A stretch of DNA of 13,042 nucleotides from the NCBI GenBank assembly GCA_023261465.1, contig JAHFOW010000075.1:1-13042 (forward strand). Direction: 5' to 3'. This DNA is from Planctomycetota bacterium (lineage in GTDB: Bacteria > Planctomycetota > Brocadiia > Brocadiales > Brocadiaceae). Within the stretch, counting starts at the first letter, position 1. Each line of letters begins with the position of its first letter. The notes under the pieces are model-generated. The model was not told the origin of the DNA. It saw only the letters and a list, made by a program, of their open reading frames with translations, and searched no databases. A program made the position numbers and the translations under genes. Below are positions 13,006-13,042 of this stretch, piece by piece.

Positions 13006-13042
13006 TATTTATATAACCCATTTCAAGTAAAGGTATTAAGTA

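Overview
The window looks like chromosomal DNA of a moderate- to low-GC Planctomycetota bacterium of the anammox order Brocadiales, most like Candidatus Kuenenia. The grounds are three ammonium transporter (Amt) genes with two GlnK/PII genes, a secreted dihaem cytochrome c inside that cluster, a TatA protein and a eukaryote-like protein kinase. The taxonomic call is inference from gene content; no marker gene (16S rRNA, hydrazine synthase) is present.

Region 1 (1-2423, + strand): a tRNA-Arg(CCU), then a tight three-gene run: a PHP-domain phosphoesterase, a membrane-anchored TPR protein and an RluD-type pseudouridine synthase. Region 2 (2424-3519): a non-coding stretch with degenerate REP-like repeats, then tatA behind a clear sigma70-type promoter, then a 32-codon ORF for a very basic peptide. 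Region 3 (3520-5289, - strand): an atypical Ser/Thr-kinase-like protein followed 39 nt later by a calcineurin-like metallophosphoesterase, ending at a perfect 14-bp hairpin. Region 4 (5290-5874): a 585-nt AT-rich divergent intergenic region with an inverted repeat over the likely kinase promoter and a 13-mer direct repeat plus dyad on the amt1 side.

Region 5 (5875-12812, + strand) is the ammonium module: amt1-glnK1, a strong terminator, amt2, a 477-nt gap, a dihaem cytochrome c, then amt3-glnK2 and a strong terminator. Amt1 and Amt2 are close relatives of one Amt subtype; Amt3 is a canonical AmtB-like protein. All three keep the pore residues (Asp after the twin-Trp region, twin His, Phe gate, GFNAGS), so all should conduct ammonium. 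GlnK proteins block or gate Amt channels through their T-loop, so two Amt/GlnK pairs plus an unpaired Amt2 suggest graded control of ammonium flux. GlnK1 keeps Tyr51, the uridylylation site; GlnK2 has Phe51 and so should not be controlled by uridylylation.

The right edge (12868-13005) holds a 45-codon ORF resembling the N-terminus of the YfiH/LACC1 family. It stops early and may be a broken gene.

No mobile element, CRISPR array, rRNA or convincing sigma54 promoter was found. The most unusual elements are the paired PII proteins with different residue 51, the Amt1 C-terminal extension, the switch-like duplication of the terminator arm in front of amt2, the kinase with altered catalytic motifs, and the basic micropeptide.
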